Source: Rosettibacter primus (GTDB taxonomy: Bacteria > Bacteroidota > Ignavibacteria > Ignavibacteriales > Melioribacteraceae). From it: 64,000 nucleotides of DNA. The notes under the pieces were generated by a model that worked only from the letters and a program-made list of their open reading frames with translations, was not told where the DNA came from and ran no database searches. Shown here in pieces: positions 42,139 through 51,536 of the stretch. The stretch's first letter is position 1. Each line of letters opens with the position of its first letter. The stretch spans positions 186,001-250,000 of the forward strand of contig NZ_JAYKGK010000003.1 in the NCBI RefSeq assembly GCF_036860675.1. The letters run 5' to 3'. A program made the translations under genes and the position numbers.

Positions 42139-43436
42139 AATATTATAGCACAAATAACAAAAATCTAATTGTAAACTTTGAAACTGCTGTTATGCATGGA
42201 CTGGCAGAAGATGGTGGACTTTTCATGCCAGCAGAATTTCCTAAAATGGAAAAAGATTTTATCGATTCACTCGAAAAATTTTCCTTTCAGGAAATCGCAT
42301 TCAGAATTGCTAAAAAATTTATTGCCAACGAAATCTCAGATAGCAATCTGCAGGAAATTATATCAAACTCAATTACATTCCCTGCTCCATTAGTCTCTAT
42401 TGGAAAGAACTTATATGTGCTGGAACTGTTCCATGGTCCTACACTTGCATTCAAAGATTTTGGTGCAAGATTCATGGCAAAAACAATGGGATACTTTGTT
42501 GCAAAGAGAAATATAAATCTAAATATTCTTGTAGCAACTTCCGGAGATACTGGCAGTGCTGTTGCACATGGTTTTTATGATACACCGGGCATCAATGTTT
42601 TTATTTTATATCCAAAAGGAAAAGTAAGTTTAATTCAAGAAAAACAATTAACAACACTTGATAAAAATATTACTGCTTTAGAAATTAATGGAACATTCGA
42701 TGACTGTCAAAGATTAGTCAAAACAGCATTTGTTGATAAAGAGTTAAACAAAAAGTTAAATCTAACCTCAGCAAACTCAATTAACATTGCACGATTGCTT
42801 CCTCAGGCATTCTATTATTTTGAAGCTTACAAACAAATTCATAATAAAAAACTTCATTCAATTTTCTCTGTTCCTTCAGGAAACTTAGGAAATCTTACTG
42901 CTGGATTAATTGCAAAAAAAATTGGATTACCAATATCAAAATTTATTGGTGCATTAAACAGCAATAAAGTATTTGCAGAATATTTACAAACAGGAATATT
43001 TAAGCCTCGTCCTTCAATTCAAACACTTTCAAATGCTATGGATGTTGGGAATCCGAGTAATTTAATTAGAATAATAGAAATTTATTCAAACATTTTGAAA
43101 GAAATGCGAAATGACATTCATACAGAATCTTATGACGATATTCAAACTCGAAAAGGAATTAAAGAAGTTTATGAAAATTACAAATATATAATCGACCCGC
43201 ATGGTTCAGTTGGATATCTGGCATTGAGAGATTACATAAAATTTGATCAACAATTTAATGGTGTTGTTTTAGAGACAGCTCATCCAGCAAAATTCAAGGA
43301 TGTAATTGAAGAAGAATTAAAAATAGAAGTTGAAATCCCGGAAAGATTAGCAGTCTGCTTGAATAAAGAAAAAAGAACAGTAGAATTAAGTTCACAGTAT
43401 GATGATTTGAAAGAGTATTTGATGAAAAACAGATAA
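42135..43436 (+). CDS. thrC: Threonine synthase
   Basis: PLP enzyme making threonine from phosphohomoserine. 433 residues in the E. coli-like length class: MKYYSTNN with the N-terminal domain, PLP Lys107 in GPTLAFKDFGARFMA, ATSGDTGSAVAHGF, SVPSGNLGNLTAG, and the C-terminal DPHGSVGYLAL and LETAHPAKF. Last gene of the threonine operon; convergent with the SIR2-like gene three bases beyond its stop. Confidence 0.96.
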   Translation: MKYYSTNNKNLIVNFETAVMHGLAEDGGLFMPAEFPKMEKDFIDSLEKFSFQEIAFRIAKKFIANEISDSNLQEIISNSITFPAPLVSIGKNLYVLELFHGPTLAFKDFGARFMAKTMGYFVAKRNINLNILVATSGDTGSAVAHGFYDTPGINVFILYPKGKVSLIQEKQLTTLDKNITALEINGTFDDCQRLVKTAFVDKELNKKLNLTSANSINIARLLPQAFYYFEAYKQIHNKKLHSIFSVPSGNLGNLTAGLIAKKIGLPISKFIGALNSNKVFAEYLQTGIFKPRPSIQTLSNAMDVGNPSNLIRIIEIYSNILKEMRNDIHTESYDDIQTRKGIKEVYENYKYIIDPHGSVGYLALRDYIKFDQQFNGVVLETAHPAKFKDVIEEELKIEVEIPERLAVCLNKEKRTVELSSQYDDLKEYLMKNR

Positions 43437-43439
43437 TAT

Positions 43440-44555
43440 TTAACTAATTATTTCCTTCAATAAATTATTATTTAGCAATTCTTCAAAAGATGCATTTATA
43501 AATTTTGCTTCTTTTGATATTGATTTGTAACTGAGCTCGAGTGATTCTTTCTTTTTGGGATTAATTACTATTACTTCTGTCCCTGGTTGAATATGCTTTT
43601 TAAATAATGCAATTATATGTAAATCAGCTTCCGACATTGAATACCCAATAAAAATTATCTTTCTTGTCGAACGAATCTCACGCGATGCTTCAACAAGCAA
43701 TTGAGAAATGACTGGATGATGCAAAGTCTTTAAATAAGATGGTGGCATTATTAATGTTTCAAACTCTGTTTCATCTATTGGACATTTAAATTCATATTCT
43801 TCTTTATCTGGATAAGTGTAGCCAAGAAATTTTCCTCTGTTTAAATCAATTTTTCTATCCCATGGAGTAAGCAAAGTCAAATTGCAGCAATTGCAATATT
43901 TCCAATTCAAACTGCCGTGAAGTTTTATAATTTTTATTGGAATTGGAGATACATTTTCGTCAACTAAAACTGGTTCACGAGGATTAATCCAGAAATTATA
44001 ATTTCTTAATTGAGGAATTTTTTCATAATTCATTAATTGAATGCAATAATCAAGGAAATAATTTTGTTTAAATAAAAAATCAAAAGACTGCTCAAGCAAT
44101 GTATCATAATTTAATGTAATAATTGATGAATTAGGAACATTCTCCGCAAGTATTTTCCAGAAAAGATGATAATAGTGACTATTTTTATCAGTATTCAAAT
44201 TAACTATGTAATGAACAAGCTTTATCAAATATTCCTTAATATCTCTTAAAAGTGAATTTGTATATTTTGAGTTTAGGCTTTCATTGTGCTGAATAAAATA
44301 ATCAATAAAACCAAATACAGCTTCGAGCCGAGGATACAGATTTAATTCTTTATTAAATTCGAAGTTATCTTTAATAAATTCGATTACAATTTTCCCAATT
44401 GCAGAATTTTTTATTTCTTCATTTTCATCAGATAAAATCTGAGGTAGTATATCTCTTTGAAGAGGAACTCCATCTGGATGCGAGGCTCCGGCACCAAGTA
44501 CAAAAATCAAATCACGACGTTGAGGATATTTAATAAACTTTTCAATTTTATTCAT
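43440..44555 (-). CDS. SIR2-like domain protein
   Basis: 371 residues forming a SIR2-like NAD-binding fold: FVLGAGASHPDGVP (GAGAS at 21-25), ITLNYDTLLEQSFDF (Asn149, Asp151), KLHGSLNWKY with candidate catalytic His213, a Cys cluster 221/223/224 plus a later CPIDE that may bind zinc, and IIFIGYSMSEADLHI. SIR2-like domains of this type act as NAD-degrading effectors in several anti-phage systems, but stand-alone proteins also occur with unknown roles; no recognisable defence partner is adjacent. It has no clear ribosome site and sits between thrC and rsmG on the opposite strand to thrC. Confidence 0.8.
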   Translation of the reverse strand: MNKIEKFIKYPQRRDLIFVLGAGASHPDGVPLQRDILPQILSDENEEIKNSAIGKIVIEFIKDNFEFNKELNLYPRLEAVFGFIDYFIQHNESLNSKYTNSLLRDIKEYLIKLVHYIVNLNTDKNSHYYHLFWKILAENVPNSSIITLNYDTLLEQSFDFLFKQNYFLDYCIQLMNYEKIPQLRNYNFWINPREPVLVDENVSPIPIKIIKLHGSLNWKYCNCCNLTLLTPWDRKIDLNRGKFLGYTYPDKEEYEFKCPIDETEFETLIMPPSYLKTLHHPVISQLLVEASREIRSTRKIIFIGYSMSEADLHIIALFKKHIQPGTEVIVINPKKKESLELSYKSISKEAKFINASFEELLNNNLLKEIIS

Positions 44556-44684
44556 AAGTTAATCTTAAAATCAACATAACCCTGTATCATCTTAAATTCT
44601 ACCAATTAACTAAAATGTGGATAATAAAAATGAAATACTATAAAAAAGGAATTTTTTTATTAACAAAAATTAAAGAGAAAAGAA

Positions 44685-45365
44685 TTATTTATTTATTTCA
44701 AAAAGTATTAGCTTTTTTCCTTTTTCATTTCTTGAATTAGTTGGCTTATAGGCAAGTTCAAAGATTGTAGATTTCTTGATATAAGCTTTATACTTTAACT
44801 CCGCTGCAGTAAATTCATCATTCAAATCTCCGCCTTTAATAGATGCAATAAAAGATTTTTCTTTAAGTAAAGGCAATGCATAACTAAAAAGAATAATTAA
44901 AGGAACAGTAGCACGACTAATCACAAGGTCAAAAGATTGAGAATATTTTTGCCTGAATTCTTCACTTTCAACTCTAAAATTTTCTGCAGTTAAATTATTC
45001 AATTTAAGTTTGCAAATGAATTCTTTCACTGCATCAATTTTCTTAGCAGTTGAATCAACAAGAACACCTTTAAATTGTGGACGGGTTATTGCAAGAGGAA
45101 TACCTGGGAAACCGCCTCCAGTTCCAACATCTAAAAAATTATTAATCTTTTGAGGAAGAAATTCTGAAACATAAGATGATATGAATACATGATTCTCAAT
45201 TATCTTTTGAATATCTTTGCGGGAAATCAAATTAACTTTAGAATTTTTCTGAGCTACAAGAACGGCAAAATTTGCAAGACGTTCGAGTTGATACTCATCT
45301 GGATTTATATTGTTTTCCCAGAAGAGCATTTTCAACTCACGAAGATATTGCTCGTATGAATTCAA
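44685..45365 (-). CDS. rsmG: 16S rRNA (guanine527-N7)-methyltransferase RsmG
   Basis: SAM-dependent methylation of G527 in 16S rRNA. 226 residues, with NLISRKDIQKIIENHVF, SAM motif NNFLDVGTGGGFPGIPLAI, LVDSTAKKIDAVKEF and the DLVISRAT motif. It starts 17 bases after mnmG. The rsmG-mnmG-mnmE order is typical of the chromosome-origin region in many bacteria, where parA/parB usually follow; here a SIR2-like gene follows instead. Confidence 0.95.
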   Translation of the reverse strand: MNSYEQYLRELKMLFWENNINPDEYQLERLANFAVLVAQKNSKVNLISRKDIQKIIENHVFISSYVSEFLPQKINNFLDVGTGGGFPGIPLAITRPQFKGVLVDSTAKKIDAVKEFICKLKLNNLTAENFRVESEEFRQKYSQSFDLVISRATVPLIILFSYALPLLKEKSFIASIKGGDLNDEFTAAELKYKAYIKKSTIFELAYKPTNSRNEKGKKLILFEINK

Positions 45366-45381
45366 AGAAAAAACCTCAAAA

Positions 45382-47256
45382 TTAACTTTTCAAATATACT
45401 AATAAAACCGAAATATCTGAAGGCGTTACACCAGAAATTCTGGATGCCTGTCCAATTGACCTTGGTTTAACTTTACTTAATTTTTCTCGGCTTTCAGATG
45501 ATATGGCTTTCAAATTAGAATAGTCAAAATTTAATGGAATTAAAACATTCTCTAATTTTTCCATCTTTTCAATTAATTCCATCTGTCTTTGAATATATCC
45601 TTCATACTTAAATTCAATTTCAACTTGCTCTAAAGCTTTCAAATCTTTGATTAAGTTTTCATATAACCCATCCCTATTTTTAATTACTTCAAGCAAATCT
45701 TTTAGATTGACTTCTGGTCTTTTAACAAGTTTATTAACAGATTCTGCATTATCAATTGGAGTGGTATTTAATTGAATTAAATAAGGATTAATTTCTGAAG
45801 GCAGAAGTTTTGTTTTACTAAGAATTTCTTTTGATTTTGAAATTAATGCTTCTCTTTCTTTTAGTTCATTATAAAGTTCTTTAGGTATTAAGCCAAATTC
45901 ATATCCATATTTCATCAATCTTCTGTCAGCATTATCTTGTCTTAGAACCAATCTATGTTCTGCTCGAGATGTGAACATTCTATATGGTTCATCTGTTGAT
46001 TTATCAACGAGGTCATCAATTAAAACTCCAATATAAGCTTCGCTTCTTTTAAGAACGAACTCTGGTCGTTTTTGAATTTTTAAGGCTGCATTAATACCGG
46101 CTACAATTCCCTGAGCTGCTGCTTCTTCATAACCAGATGTACCATTAATTTGTCCTGCAAAATAAAGTCCATCTACAAGCTTAGTTTCAAGAGTTAAATC
46201 TACTTGATGTGGAGGAAAGAAATCATACTCAACTGCATAACCTGGACGAACCATTTCGACATTTTCTAGACCTTTAATTTTTCTTAATGCTTCGAACTGA
46301 ATATCTTCAGGAAGAGATGTTGAAAATCCATTAATATAAATCAAATCAGAATCCAATCCTTCTGGTTCAAGGAAAAGCTGATGTCTTTCTTTGTCTGAAA
46401 ATCGATAAATTTTATCTTCAATTGATGGACAATAACGTGGGCCTCTTCCTTTAATTTTTCCAGTAAATAATGGCGACCTATCAAATCCTTTTTCTAAAAT
46501 TTTATGAACTGTTTTATCAGTATAAGTTATATAGCAACTTAACTGAGGTAAATATGGAAATTCTTCTTTGGGAGTTCTTAAAGAAAATGGTTGAGGTGGA
46601 TTATCCCCTTTTTGTTCTTCAAGAATATCCCAATTAATCGTATTCTTTTTCAATCTTGGTGGTGTTCCTGTTTTTAATCTGCCTGCTTCGAAACCCAATT
46701 TAACAAGAGATTCTGTTAAGCCTATTGCAGGTGGTTCACCATATCTTCCACCTTGAAAAGTTCTTAATCCAGTATGCATTAATCCATTCAAAAAAGTGCC
46801 GGTAGAAATAATGAGTGCCTTACATTTTATCTCCTGACCTTTTTGAGTTTTGATGCCAGCAATTTTTTTATTTTCTACAATAACTTCAGTTACAGAATCT
46901 TCAATAATTTCAAGGTTAGGCACAGAAAGAACAATTTTTAATGCTTCCACGGAATAAAGTTTTCTATCGTTTTGACTTCTTCCTGCCCATACTGCAGGAC
47001 CTTTTGATTTATTCAAAGTTCTAAACTGAATACCAGACCTATCTGCAATTAATCCTATCATACCGCCGAGTGCATCAATTTCATGAACGAGATGACCTTT
47101 AGCACTTCCACCAACTGCTGGATTACAGGACATTCTTCCCATTGCATTTTTATCCATTGTAATCATAGCTACAGAGCAACCCATTCTTGCTGGTGCGGTT
47201 GCCGCCTCTATGCCTGCATGTCCTCCACCCACCACAATTACATCGTATTCTTTCAT
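45382..47256 (-). CDS. mnmG: tRNA uridine 5-carboxymethylaminomethyl modification enzyme MnmG
   Basis: FAD enzyme that with MnmE modifies the wobble U34 of certain tRNAs. About 624 residues: YDVIVVGGGHAGIEAATAPA dinucleotide motif at the start, NPAVGGSAKGHLV, GTFLNG, LKTGTPPRL, the C-terminal RPGYAVEYDFFPP and GxxRISGVTPSDIS-type end. I start at ATG 47256 (MKEYDVIVV...), since AAAGGAT lies about six bases upstream; an ATG two codons earlier sits directly on that site. It shares the parS-containing intergenic spacer with mnmE. Confidence 0.96.
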   Translation of the reverse strand: MKEYDVIVVGGGHAGIEAATAPARMGCSVAMITMDKNAMGRMSCNPAVGGSAKGHLVHEIDALGGMIGLIADRSGIQFRTLNKSKGPAVWAGRSQNDRKLYSVEALKIVLSVPNLEIIEDSVTEVIVENKKIAGIKTQKGQEIKCKALIISTGTFLNGLMHTGLRTFQGGRYGEPPAIGLTESLVKLGFEAGRLKTGTPPRLKKNTINWDILEEQKGDNPPQPFSLRTPKEEFPYLPQLSCYITYTDKTVHKILEKGFDRSPLFTGKIKGRGPRYCPSIEDKIYRFSDKERHQLFLEPEGLDSDLIYINGFSTSLPEDIQFEALRKIKGLENVEMVRPGYAVEYDFFPPHQVDLTLETKLVDGLYFAGQINGTSGYEEAAAQGIVAGINAALKIQKRPEFVLKRSEAYIGVLIDDLVDKSTDEPYRMFTSRAEHRLVLRQDNADRRLMKYGYEFGLIPKELYNELKEREALISKSKEILSKTKLLPSEINPYLIQLNTTPIDNAESVNKLVKRPEVNLKDLLEVIKNRDGLYENLIKDLKALEQVEIEFKYEGYIQRQMELIEKMEKLENVLIPLNFDYSNLKAISSESREKLSKVKPRSIGQASRISGVTPSDISVLLVYLKS

Positions 47257-47268
47257 TTTCATCCTTTC

Positions 47269-47284
47269 TGTTTCACGTGAAAAA
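47269..47284. promoter_or_regulatory. parS-like site 1 (ParB binding)
   Basis: TGTTTCACGTGAAAAA matches the bacterial parS consensus TGTTTCACGTGAAACA at 15 of 16 positions. It lies 13 bases upstream of the mnmG start. ParB binding here is inferred from the consensus. Confidence 0.75.
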
Positions 47285-47313
47285 ATTTTTAACTTAATTC
47301 CGTAGTTCTTTTA

Positions 47314-47329
47314 AGTTTCACGTGAAACT
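47314..47329. promoter_or_regulatory. parS-like site 2 (ParB binding)
   Basis: AGTTTCACGTGAAACT contains the perfect 14-bp palindrome GTTTCACGTGAAAC of the parS core. Its centre is 45 bp from that of site 1 and it ends two bases before the mnmE stop codon. Confidence 0.8.
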
Positions 47330-47331
47330 TT

Positions 47332-48699
47332 TTATTTGCCTATACAAAATTTTGAAAATATATTATTTAAAATGTCGTCTGTTGTAACTTTTCCTATAAT
47401 TTCACTTAATGAATTTTCTGCATTTCTTAAATCAACAGCTATAAATTCACCTGTTAATTTCTCTGAAATAGAAATTTTTGCATTAATTAGATGCTCTTTT
47501 GCCTTTTTGAGTGCATTATAATGTCTGATATTTGATACTATTGCAGTTTTTTCAGTATAAATATTTGTTCCAATAGCTTTTTCTTTCAATTTTTGAAATA
47601 AATCTTCTATTCCTTCCCCTGTTTTAGCTGAAATACCAACATCATATCGATTGTCATTAATCTTTTTCAAATCTATTTTATTAACCACCTTTAATATTTT
47701 ATCCTCTTTGTTTAATGACAAAATTTCTTGGAAAAGTCCCTCATCAAAACCTGTTTCTATATCGTTCAAAAATAAAACAATATCTGCTTCTTTAACTACA
47801 TTTCTGCTTCTTAAAACCCCTTCTTTTTCTATTATATCTTCGGTCATTCTAATGCCTGCAGTATCGTGAAGTCTAAATAATATCCCATCAATTGTTAATT
47901 CTTCTCTGATTACATCTCTTGTAGTTCCCGGAATTTCGCTTACTATAGCTCGTGCTTCTTTCAATAAATAATTCAATAAAGAAGATTTTCCTACATTTGG
48001 TTTCCCAACTAATGCAACATTAACTCCATCACGGATTACTCTTCCAAACGAAAAAGTGCTCAATAAATTTTCAATTTCACTTTCAATTTCATTTATATTT
48101 TTCAAAATTTCATCCACAGGTAATAATTCTATATCTTCTTCAGCAAAATCAAGTTCTAATTCAATTAATGATGAAGTATTAATTAATTTTTCTCTCAAAG
48201 AATCAACTTTTTTAGAAAGAATTCCATCAAGCTGATTTCTTGCACCACGAAGTGATGCTTCAGTTCTTGAATTAATAACATCTGCAACAGCCTCTGCTTG
48301 TGCAAGATCTAATTTACCATTTAGAAAAGCTCGCTTTGTAAATTCGCCCGGCTCTGCTAATCTTATATTTTGTTCAACCAGCAACGAAATAATTTTTTCA
48401 ACAATCAATTGACTTCCATGAGTACTTATTTCTACAGAATCTTCCCCCGTATATGAATTGGGTGCTCTAAATACAGATATTAAAACATCATCAATTATTT
48501 CATTGTTCAAATCAATTATTTTACCATAATGAATTGTATGTGTAGGACTATCTGCTATTTTCTTTTTGCCTTGGAATACTTTATCAACCTTAATAAATGT
48601 TTCCGGACCGCTAACTCTTATAACAGATATTGCACCAATACCGGGCGGTGTAGCAAGTGCTACTATTGTATCTTCGTTTTGTGATAATATTTGTGACAT
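47332..48699 (-). CDS. mnmE: tRNA modification GTPase MnmE
   Basis: GTPase partner of MnmG in wobble-uridine modification. 455 residues: N-terminal folate-binding domain (TIVALATPPGIGAISVIRVSG, SVEISTHGS), the GTPase domain with G1 VGKPNVGKSSLL and G3/switch IPGTTRD and DTAG, G4 NKID, and the C-terminal CIGK motif with the functional Cys. It heads the mnmE-mnmG-rsmG cluster with a 75-bp spacer holding two parS-like sites. Confidence 0.97.
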   Translation of the reverse strand: MSQILSQNEDTIVALATPPGIGAISVIRVSGPETFIKVDKVFQGKKKIADSPTHTIHYGKIIDLNNEIIDDVLISVFRAPNSYTGEDSVEISTHGSQLIVEKIISLLVEQNIRLAEPGEFTKRAFLNGKLDLAQAEAVADVINSRTEASLRGARNQLDGILSKKVDSLREKLINTSSLIELELDFAEEDIELLPVDEILKNINEIESEIENLLSTFSFGRVIRDGVNVALVGKPNVGKSSLLNYLLKEARAIVSEIPGTTRDVIREELTIDGILFRLHDTAGIRMTEDIIEKEGVLRSRNVVKEADIVLFLNDIETGFDEGLFQEILSLNKEDKILKVVNKIDLKKINDNRYDVGISAKTGEGIEDLFQKLKEKAIGTNIYTEKTAIVSNIRHYNALKKAKEHLINAKISISEKLTGEFIAVDLRNAENSLSEIIGKVTTDDILNNIFSKFCIGK

Positions 48700-48883
48700 A
48701 AAAATCTTTCAAATTGAAATGCAAAATTAAAATAAAAGAAAAGCAGTAACAAGGTAAATGAAAAGAATAGGTAATAAGATTTATTATTTTACGAGTTAGT
48801 AATATTTTGATTAGTATTTTTTTATTTATTATGAAACTTTATTAAATTAATTTTGTATGAGCGAAAAAAATAGGTGAAAAGTT

Positions 48884-51502
48884 ATGGCATTTAATTTTAA
48901 CAAGTTTACAGTAAAGGCTCAGGAAACAATTCAAGAGGCTGTTGAAATTGCACAGAACTACAACAATCAAATTGTTGAACCTGAACATATTCTTGCAGCT
49001 CTGCTTCAGGATGCAAACGGTGTTGCTGTTTCTACAATACAAAAAGCCGGCGGAAACATTAATTCAATGAAAATTAAAGTTGGTGAACTCCTCGAAAGAC
49101 TTCCTAAAGTAACAGGTTCAGGACTTGGAAATCAGCAGCTTTCGATGAGTACAGCAAGATTATTTGATAAAGCTTTTGAAGAAGCTAAAGCTCTAAAAGA
49201 CGAATATGTTTCGACGGAACATATTTTACTTGCAATGAGCGAAGATGATGGCGTAGCAGGAAAATTATTGAGAGACAATGGCATTAATAAAAATGTTTTG
49301 CTTGCCGCTTTAAAAGATATTCGTGGTACGCAAAGAGTAACCTCACAAAATCCTGAAGATACATATCAAGCATTAAGAAAATATGGACGTGATTTAAATG
49401 AACTTGCTCGTTCTAATAAGCTTGACCCTGTAATCGGAAGAGACGAAGAAATTCGAAGAGTGCTTCAGGTTCTTTCAAGAAGAACCAAAAATAATCCTGT
49501 TTTGATTGGTGAACCCGGTGTAGGCAAAACTGCAATTGCTGAGGGAATTGCTCACAGAATTGTTGCTGGTGATGTCCCAGAAACATTGAAAACAAAAAGA
49601 ATTGTAGCTCTCGATATGGGAGCTCTTGTTGCAGGAACTCAATATCGTGGACAGTTTGAAGAAAGAGTAAAAGCAGTTGTAAAAGAAGTTCAGGAATCTG
49701 ATGGTGAAATAATTTTATTTATTGATGAACTTCATCTACTTGTTGGTGCTGGCAGGGCAGAAGGTTCAATGGATGCTGCAAATATTTTGAAGCCCGCTCT
49801 TGCTCGCGGTGAACTTCATGCCATTGGAGCAACAACACTTGATGAATATCGTAAGTATATCGAAAAAGATGCAGCACTCGAAAGAAGATTTCAACCTGTT
49901 TATGTGGCAGAACCAAGTGAAGAAGACTCAATTTCCATTTTGCGCGGATTGAAAGAAAGATACGAAGTTCATCATGGCGTTCGAATTACGGACGGTGCTA
50001 TTGTTGCAGCAGTTCAACTTTCTAATCGATATATAACAGATAGATTCTTGCCCGATAAAGCAATTGACCTGATAGACGAAGCTGCATCAAAATTAAGAAT
50101 TGAAATTGATTCTATGCCCGAAGAACTTGATGCAATTGAAAGAAAAGTAAAACAACTTGAAATAGAACGAGAAGCATTAAAGCGAGAAAAAGATTCTGAT
50201 TCGGCAACACGTCTTGAAGAATTACAAAAAGAGTTAAGTGAACTCGAAGAAGAAAGAAACAGACTAAGAAGTCACTGGCTGCTCGAAAAAGAAAAGATTC
50301 AAAAGATTCGTTCAATGAAAAGTGAAATTGAAAAAGCTAAAGCTGAAGCAGACAGATACGAACGAGAAGGCGATCTTGGTAAAGTTGCAGAACTCCGTTA
50401 CGGTGTAATTAATGAACTTGAAAGAAAACTTAAGAAAGAAACTAAAGAACTTGCTGAAATTCAAAAAAATAATAAGATGTTAAAAGAAGAAGTAGATGCT
50501 GAAGATGTTGCAGAAGTCGTTGCAAAATGGACTGGAATACCTGTAAGCAGAATGCTCGAAAGCGAAAGAACAAAATTATTGCGTCTCGAAGAAGAACTTC
50601 ACAAAAGAGTGGTTGGACAAAACGATGCTGTTGCAGCCGTTGCTAATGCAATCAGAAGGTCTCGTGCCGGACTTCAGGATACAAATCGCCCAATTGGTTC
50701 TTTTATATTCATAGGAACTACAGGAGTTGGCAAAACAGAACTTGCACGTGCATTGGCCGAATTTTTATTCAATGATGAACATGCAATGGTAAGGATTGAT
50801 ATGAGTGAATATATGGAAAAGTTTTCTGTTTCTAGATTGATTGGTGCTCCTCCAGGCTATGTTGGTTATGAAGAGGGGGGACAGTTGACCGAAGCTGTTC
50901 GCCGCAGACCTTACTCTGTTGTTTTGCTCGATGAAATCGAAAAAGCTCATCCAGATGTATTTAACATACTGCTTCAAGTTCTGGATGATGGCAGATTAAC
51001 TGATAATAAAGGCAGAACTGTTGACTTTAAAAACACAATTATAATAATGACTTCCAACCTTGGTTCTCATTTAATTCAAGAAAAACTAAGTGTAATAGAT
51101 GAAAATAATTTCGAATATGTAATGGGAGAATTAAGAATTGCATTGACCGAATTGCTGCGTCAGACAATTAGACCCGAGTTCTTAAATCGTATTGACGAAA
51201 TTGTTCTATTCAAACCATTGTTGAAACATGAAATTAAACAAATTATAGATATACAATTACAAAAAGTTGGCAATATGCTTGCTGAAAAAGGCTTGGCTCT
51301 CGAAGTTGAAGAAGATGTAAAAGATTTTCTAATGGAACATGGTTATGATGTAACTTACGGTGCTCGTCCTTTAAAACGAACAATTCAGAAATATCTTATC
51401 AATCCACTGGCTACAGAACTATTAATGAACAAGTATGAACCAGGAGATACTGTTGTTGTTCGTTACCCAGGTGCAGGCAAATTAGTCTTCGAAAAAAAAT
51501 AA
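48884..51502 (+). CDS. clpB: ATP-dependent chaperone ClpB
   Basis: Hsp100 disaggregase acting with DnaK. 872 residues: N-domain repeats (EPEHILAALLQD, STEHILLAMSED), NBD1 with Walker A IGEPGVGKTAIAEGIA (about 205-220), the coiled-coil M domain (about 410-530, rich in Glu/Arg/Lys), NBD2 with Walker A GTTGVGKTELARALAEF and NIDMSEYMEKF-like RIDMSEY, and GARPLKRTIQKY at the end. It lacks the C-terminal IGL/F loop of ClpA/ClpX type, as expected for ClpB. Single gene with its own terminator. No clear heat-shock operator (CIRCE/HAIR) is seen upstream. Confidence 0.96.
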   Translation: MAFNFNKFTVKAQETIQEAVEIAQNYNNQIVEPEHILAALLQDANGVAVSTIQKAGGNINSMKIKVGELLERLPKVTGSGLGNQQLSMSTARLFDKAFEEAKALKDEYVSTEHILLAMSEDDGVAGKLLRDNGINKNVLLAALKDIRGTQRVTSQNPEDTYQALRKYGRDLNELARSNKLDPVIGRDEEIRRVLQVLSRRTKNNPVLIGEPGVGKTAIAEGIAHRIVAGDVPETLKTKRIVALDMGALVAGTQYRGQFEERVKAVVKEVQESDGEIILFIDELHLLVGAGRAEGSMDAANILKPALARGELHAIGATTLDEYRKYIEKDAALERRFQPVYVAEPSEEDSISILRGLKERYEVHHGVRITDGAIVAAVQLSNRYITDRFLPDKAIDLIDEAASKLRIEIDSMPEELDAIERKVKQLEIEREALKREKDSDSATRLEELQKELSELEEERNRLRSHWLLEKEKIQKIRSMKSEIEKAKAEADRYEREGDLGKVAELRYGVINELERKLKKETKELAEIQKNNKMLKEEVDAEDVAEVVAKWTGIPVSRMLESERTKLLRLEEELHKRVVGQNDAVAAVANAIRRSRAGLQDTNRPIGSFIFIGTTGVGKTELARALAEFLFNDEHAMVRIDMSEYMEKFSVSRLIGAPPGYVGYEEGGQLTEAVRRRPYSVVLLDEIEKAHPDVFNILLQVLDDGRLTDNKGRTVDFKNTIIIMTSNLGSHLIQEKLSVIDENNFEYVMGELRIALTELLRQTIRPEFLNRIDEIVLFKPLLKHEIKQIIDIQLQKVGNMLAEKGLALEVEEDVKDFLMEHGYDVTYGARPLKRTIQKYLINPLATELLMNKYEPGDTVVVRYPGAGKLVFEKK

Positions 51503-51507
51503 TATAA

Positions 51508-51536
51508 AAAAGACGTCACATTTAGTGGCGTCTTTT
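51508..51536. terminator. Bidirectional terminator between clpB and the Y-family polymerase gene
   Basis: AAAAGACGTCAC (51508-51519) pairs with GTGGCGTCTTTT (51525-51536) with one G-T pair and a five-base loop. It gives T-runs on both strands and includes the first bases of the convergent polymerase gene's stop codon. Confidence 0.88.

Noticed and set aside
44556..44684. parA/parB expected after rsmG
   Set aside because: No ParA or ParB coding sequence is present in the window; only parS-like sites are seen.
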